Shown: one piece after another, positions 63,674-64,000 of the stretch
Position numbering within the stretch: position 1 is the first letter of the stretch
How the letters are laid out: each line of letters starts with the position of its first letter
Assembly: GCF_021603645.1 (NCBI RefSeq)
Contig: NZ_BQHJ01000009.1
Location: 1-64,000, forward strand
DNA: 64,000 bases
DNA from: Pseudomonas pseudonitroreducens
Lineage (GTDB): Bacteria; Pseudomonadota; Gammaproteobacteria; Pseudomonadales; Pseudomonadaceae
Direction of reading: 5' to 3'
The notes under the pieces: generated by a model
The model's database searches: none
What the model saw: the letters and a program-made list of their open reading frames with translations, nothing else
What the model was told of the DNA's origin: nothing
Position numbers and translations under genes: made by a program

Positions 63674-64000
63674 TCAGCGCCGTGCCTTGCGCTCGCGCAT
63701 CTCCGCCAGCATGCGTTCGGCATTCGCTGCGCAACCCATGCCTTCGGGCTTGTTCTCGATGCCGTCGATCACTTCCAGCAGGCGCAAACGGTTCTGCTGC
63801 AGTTGCCGCTCCATCGCCTCGATCTCCGCGACCTTGCGGCGCAGGCCGGCGACCAGTTCGCCGTGGCCGTTCTCTATGGGGTTGGAGTGCGGCAGCAGGT
63901 TGCGGATTTCCTCCAGGGTGAAACCGGTCTGCTGGGCGCTGCGGATGATTTCCAGCAGGTCGAGGGTTTCTGCCGGGTACTCGCGGTAACCGTTGGCCAG
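63674..64000 (-). CDS. MerR-family regulator, truncated by the window edge
   Basis: The last 108 codons of a leftward gene whose start lies beyond the window. The visible part reads as the end of a MerR HTH (GYREYPAETLDLLEIIRSAQQTGFTLEEIRNLL pattern) followed by the dimerisation coiled coil (GLRRKVAEIEAMERQLQQNRLRLLEVIDGI) and a basic tail with one Cys (GMGCAANAERM). The effector is unknown; a single C-terminal Cys is not enough to call it metal-responsive. Confidence 0.85.
   Translation of the reverse strand: MANGYREYPAETLDLLEIIRSAQQTGFTLEEIRNLLPHSNPIENGHGELVAGLRRKVAEIEAMERQLQQNRLRLLEVIDGIENKPEGMGCAANAERMLAEMRERKARR

Overview
The window is about 64 kb of GC-rich DNA with roughly 50 genes and no visible RNA genes. 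Gene content and order point to the genus Pseudomonas, close to but distinct from P. aeruginosa (P. nitroreducens/citronellolis/knackmussii-like is a guess). From memory, two long blocks follow P. aeruginosa gene order. The first is lsfA, a sulfonate-type ABC transporter and ssuEADCBF. The second runs fumC, bolA, trhO, a DsbA-like protein, an ABC exporter, rbdA, undA, hpd, aroP, mliC and arfB. The first 20 bases look like a residual Nextera/Tn5 mosaic end, so base 1 is probably a true contig end.

Layout: (1) 0.1-15 kb is a type I secretion adhesin locus. A 3,106-residue LapA/BapA-type adhesin has an N-terminal retention module with a LapG-type cleavage site, 11 tandem repeats, two vWA domains and RTX repeats. 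It is transcribed divergently from its TolC, ABC and HlyD exporter genes. (2) 15-26 kb holds a thiolase, a DUF6316 protein and a sulfur-scavenging regulon: 1-Cys peroxiredoxin LsfA, an ABC transporter and ssuEADCBF. (3) 26-33.5 kb holds a MAPEG protein, a DMT transporter, a Fur-box-preceded ECF sigma/FecR/HasR-like heme receptor module and aquaporin Z. (4) 33.7-42 kb is a metabolic and housekeeping block: flavodoxin-fold oxidoreductase, fumC, DUF2804, DUF2059, BolA, TrhO, DsbA-like and an ABC exporter. (5) 41.4-47.2 kb holds a methyltransferase and a LuxR-type regulator, then an RbdA-like c-di-GMP enzyme and UndA (1-undecene synthase). (6) 47.4-56 kb holds a quinone-oxidoreductase-like MDR enzyme, a XapX protein, an AraC regulator, tyrosine catabolism (hpd, maiA, aroP), the lysozyme inhibitor MliC, a Tsx/OmpK-like porin and ArfB. 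(7) 56.3-63.5 kb is a glycolate oxidation cluster (glcDEFG, a lactate/glycolate permease and a divergent GntR regulator with visible operators), ending in a truncated MerR regulator.

The intergenic DNA is unusually rich in repeats. At least four families of palindromic elements recur. Three elements stand out: a 219-bp tandem array downstream of the heme receptor, a heptanucleotide array upstream of the LuxR-type gene, and a 170-nt multi-hairpin element followed by a hexanucleotide microsatellite upstream of the XapX gene.

Functional themes are surface attachment and dispersal (adhesin, exporter, RbdA), sulfur starvation (Lsf/Ssu proteins strikingly poor in Met and Cys), iron/heme sensing, and catabolism of tyrosine and glycolate or lactate. 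No prophage, insertion sequence, CRISPR array or obvious defence system was seen.
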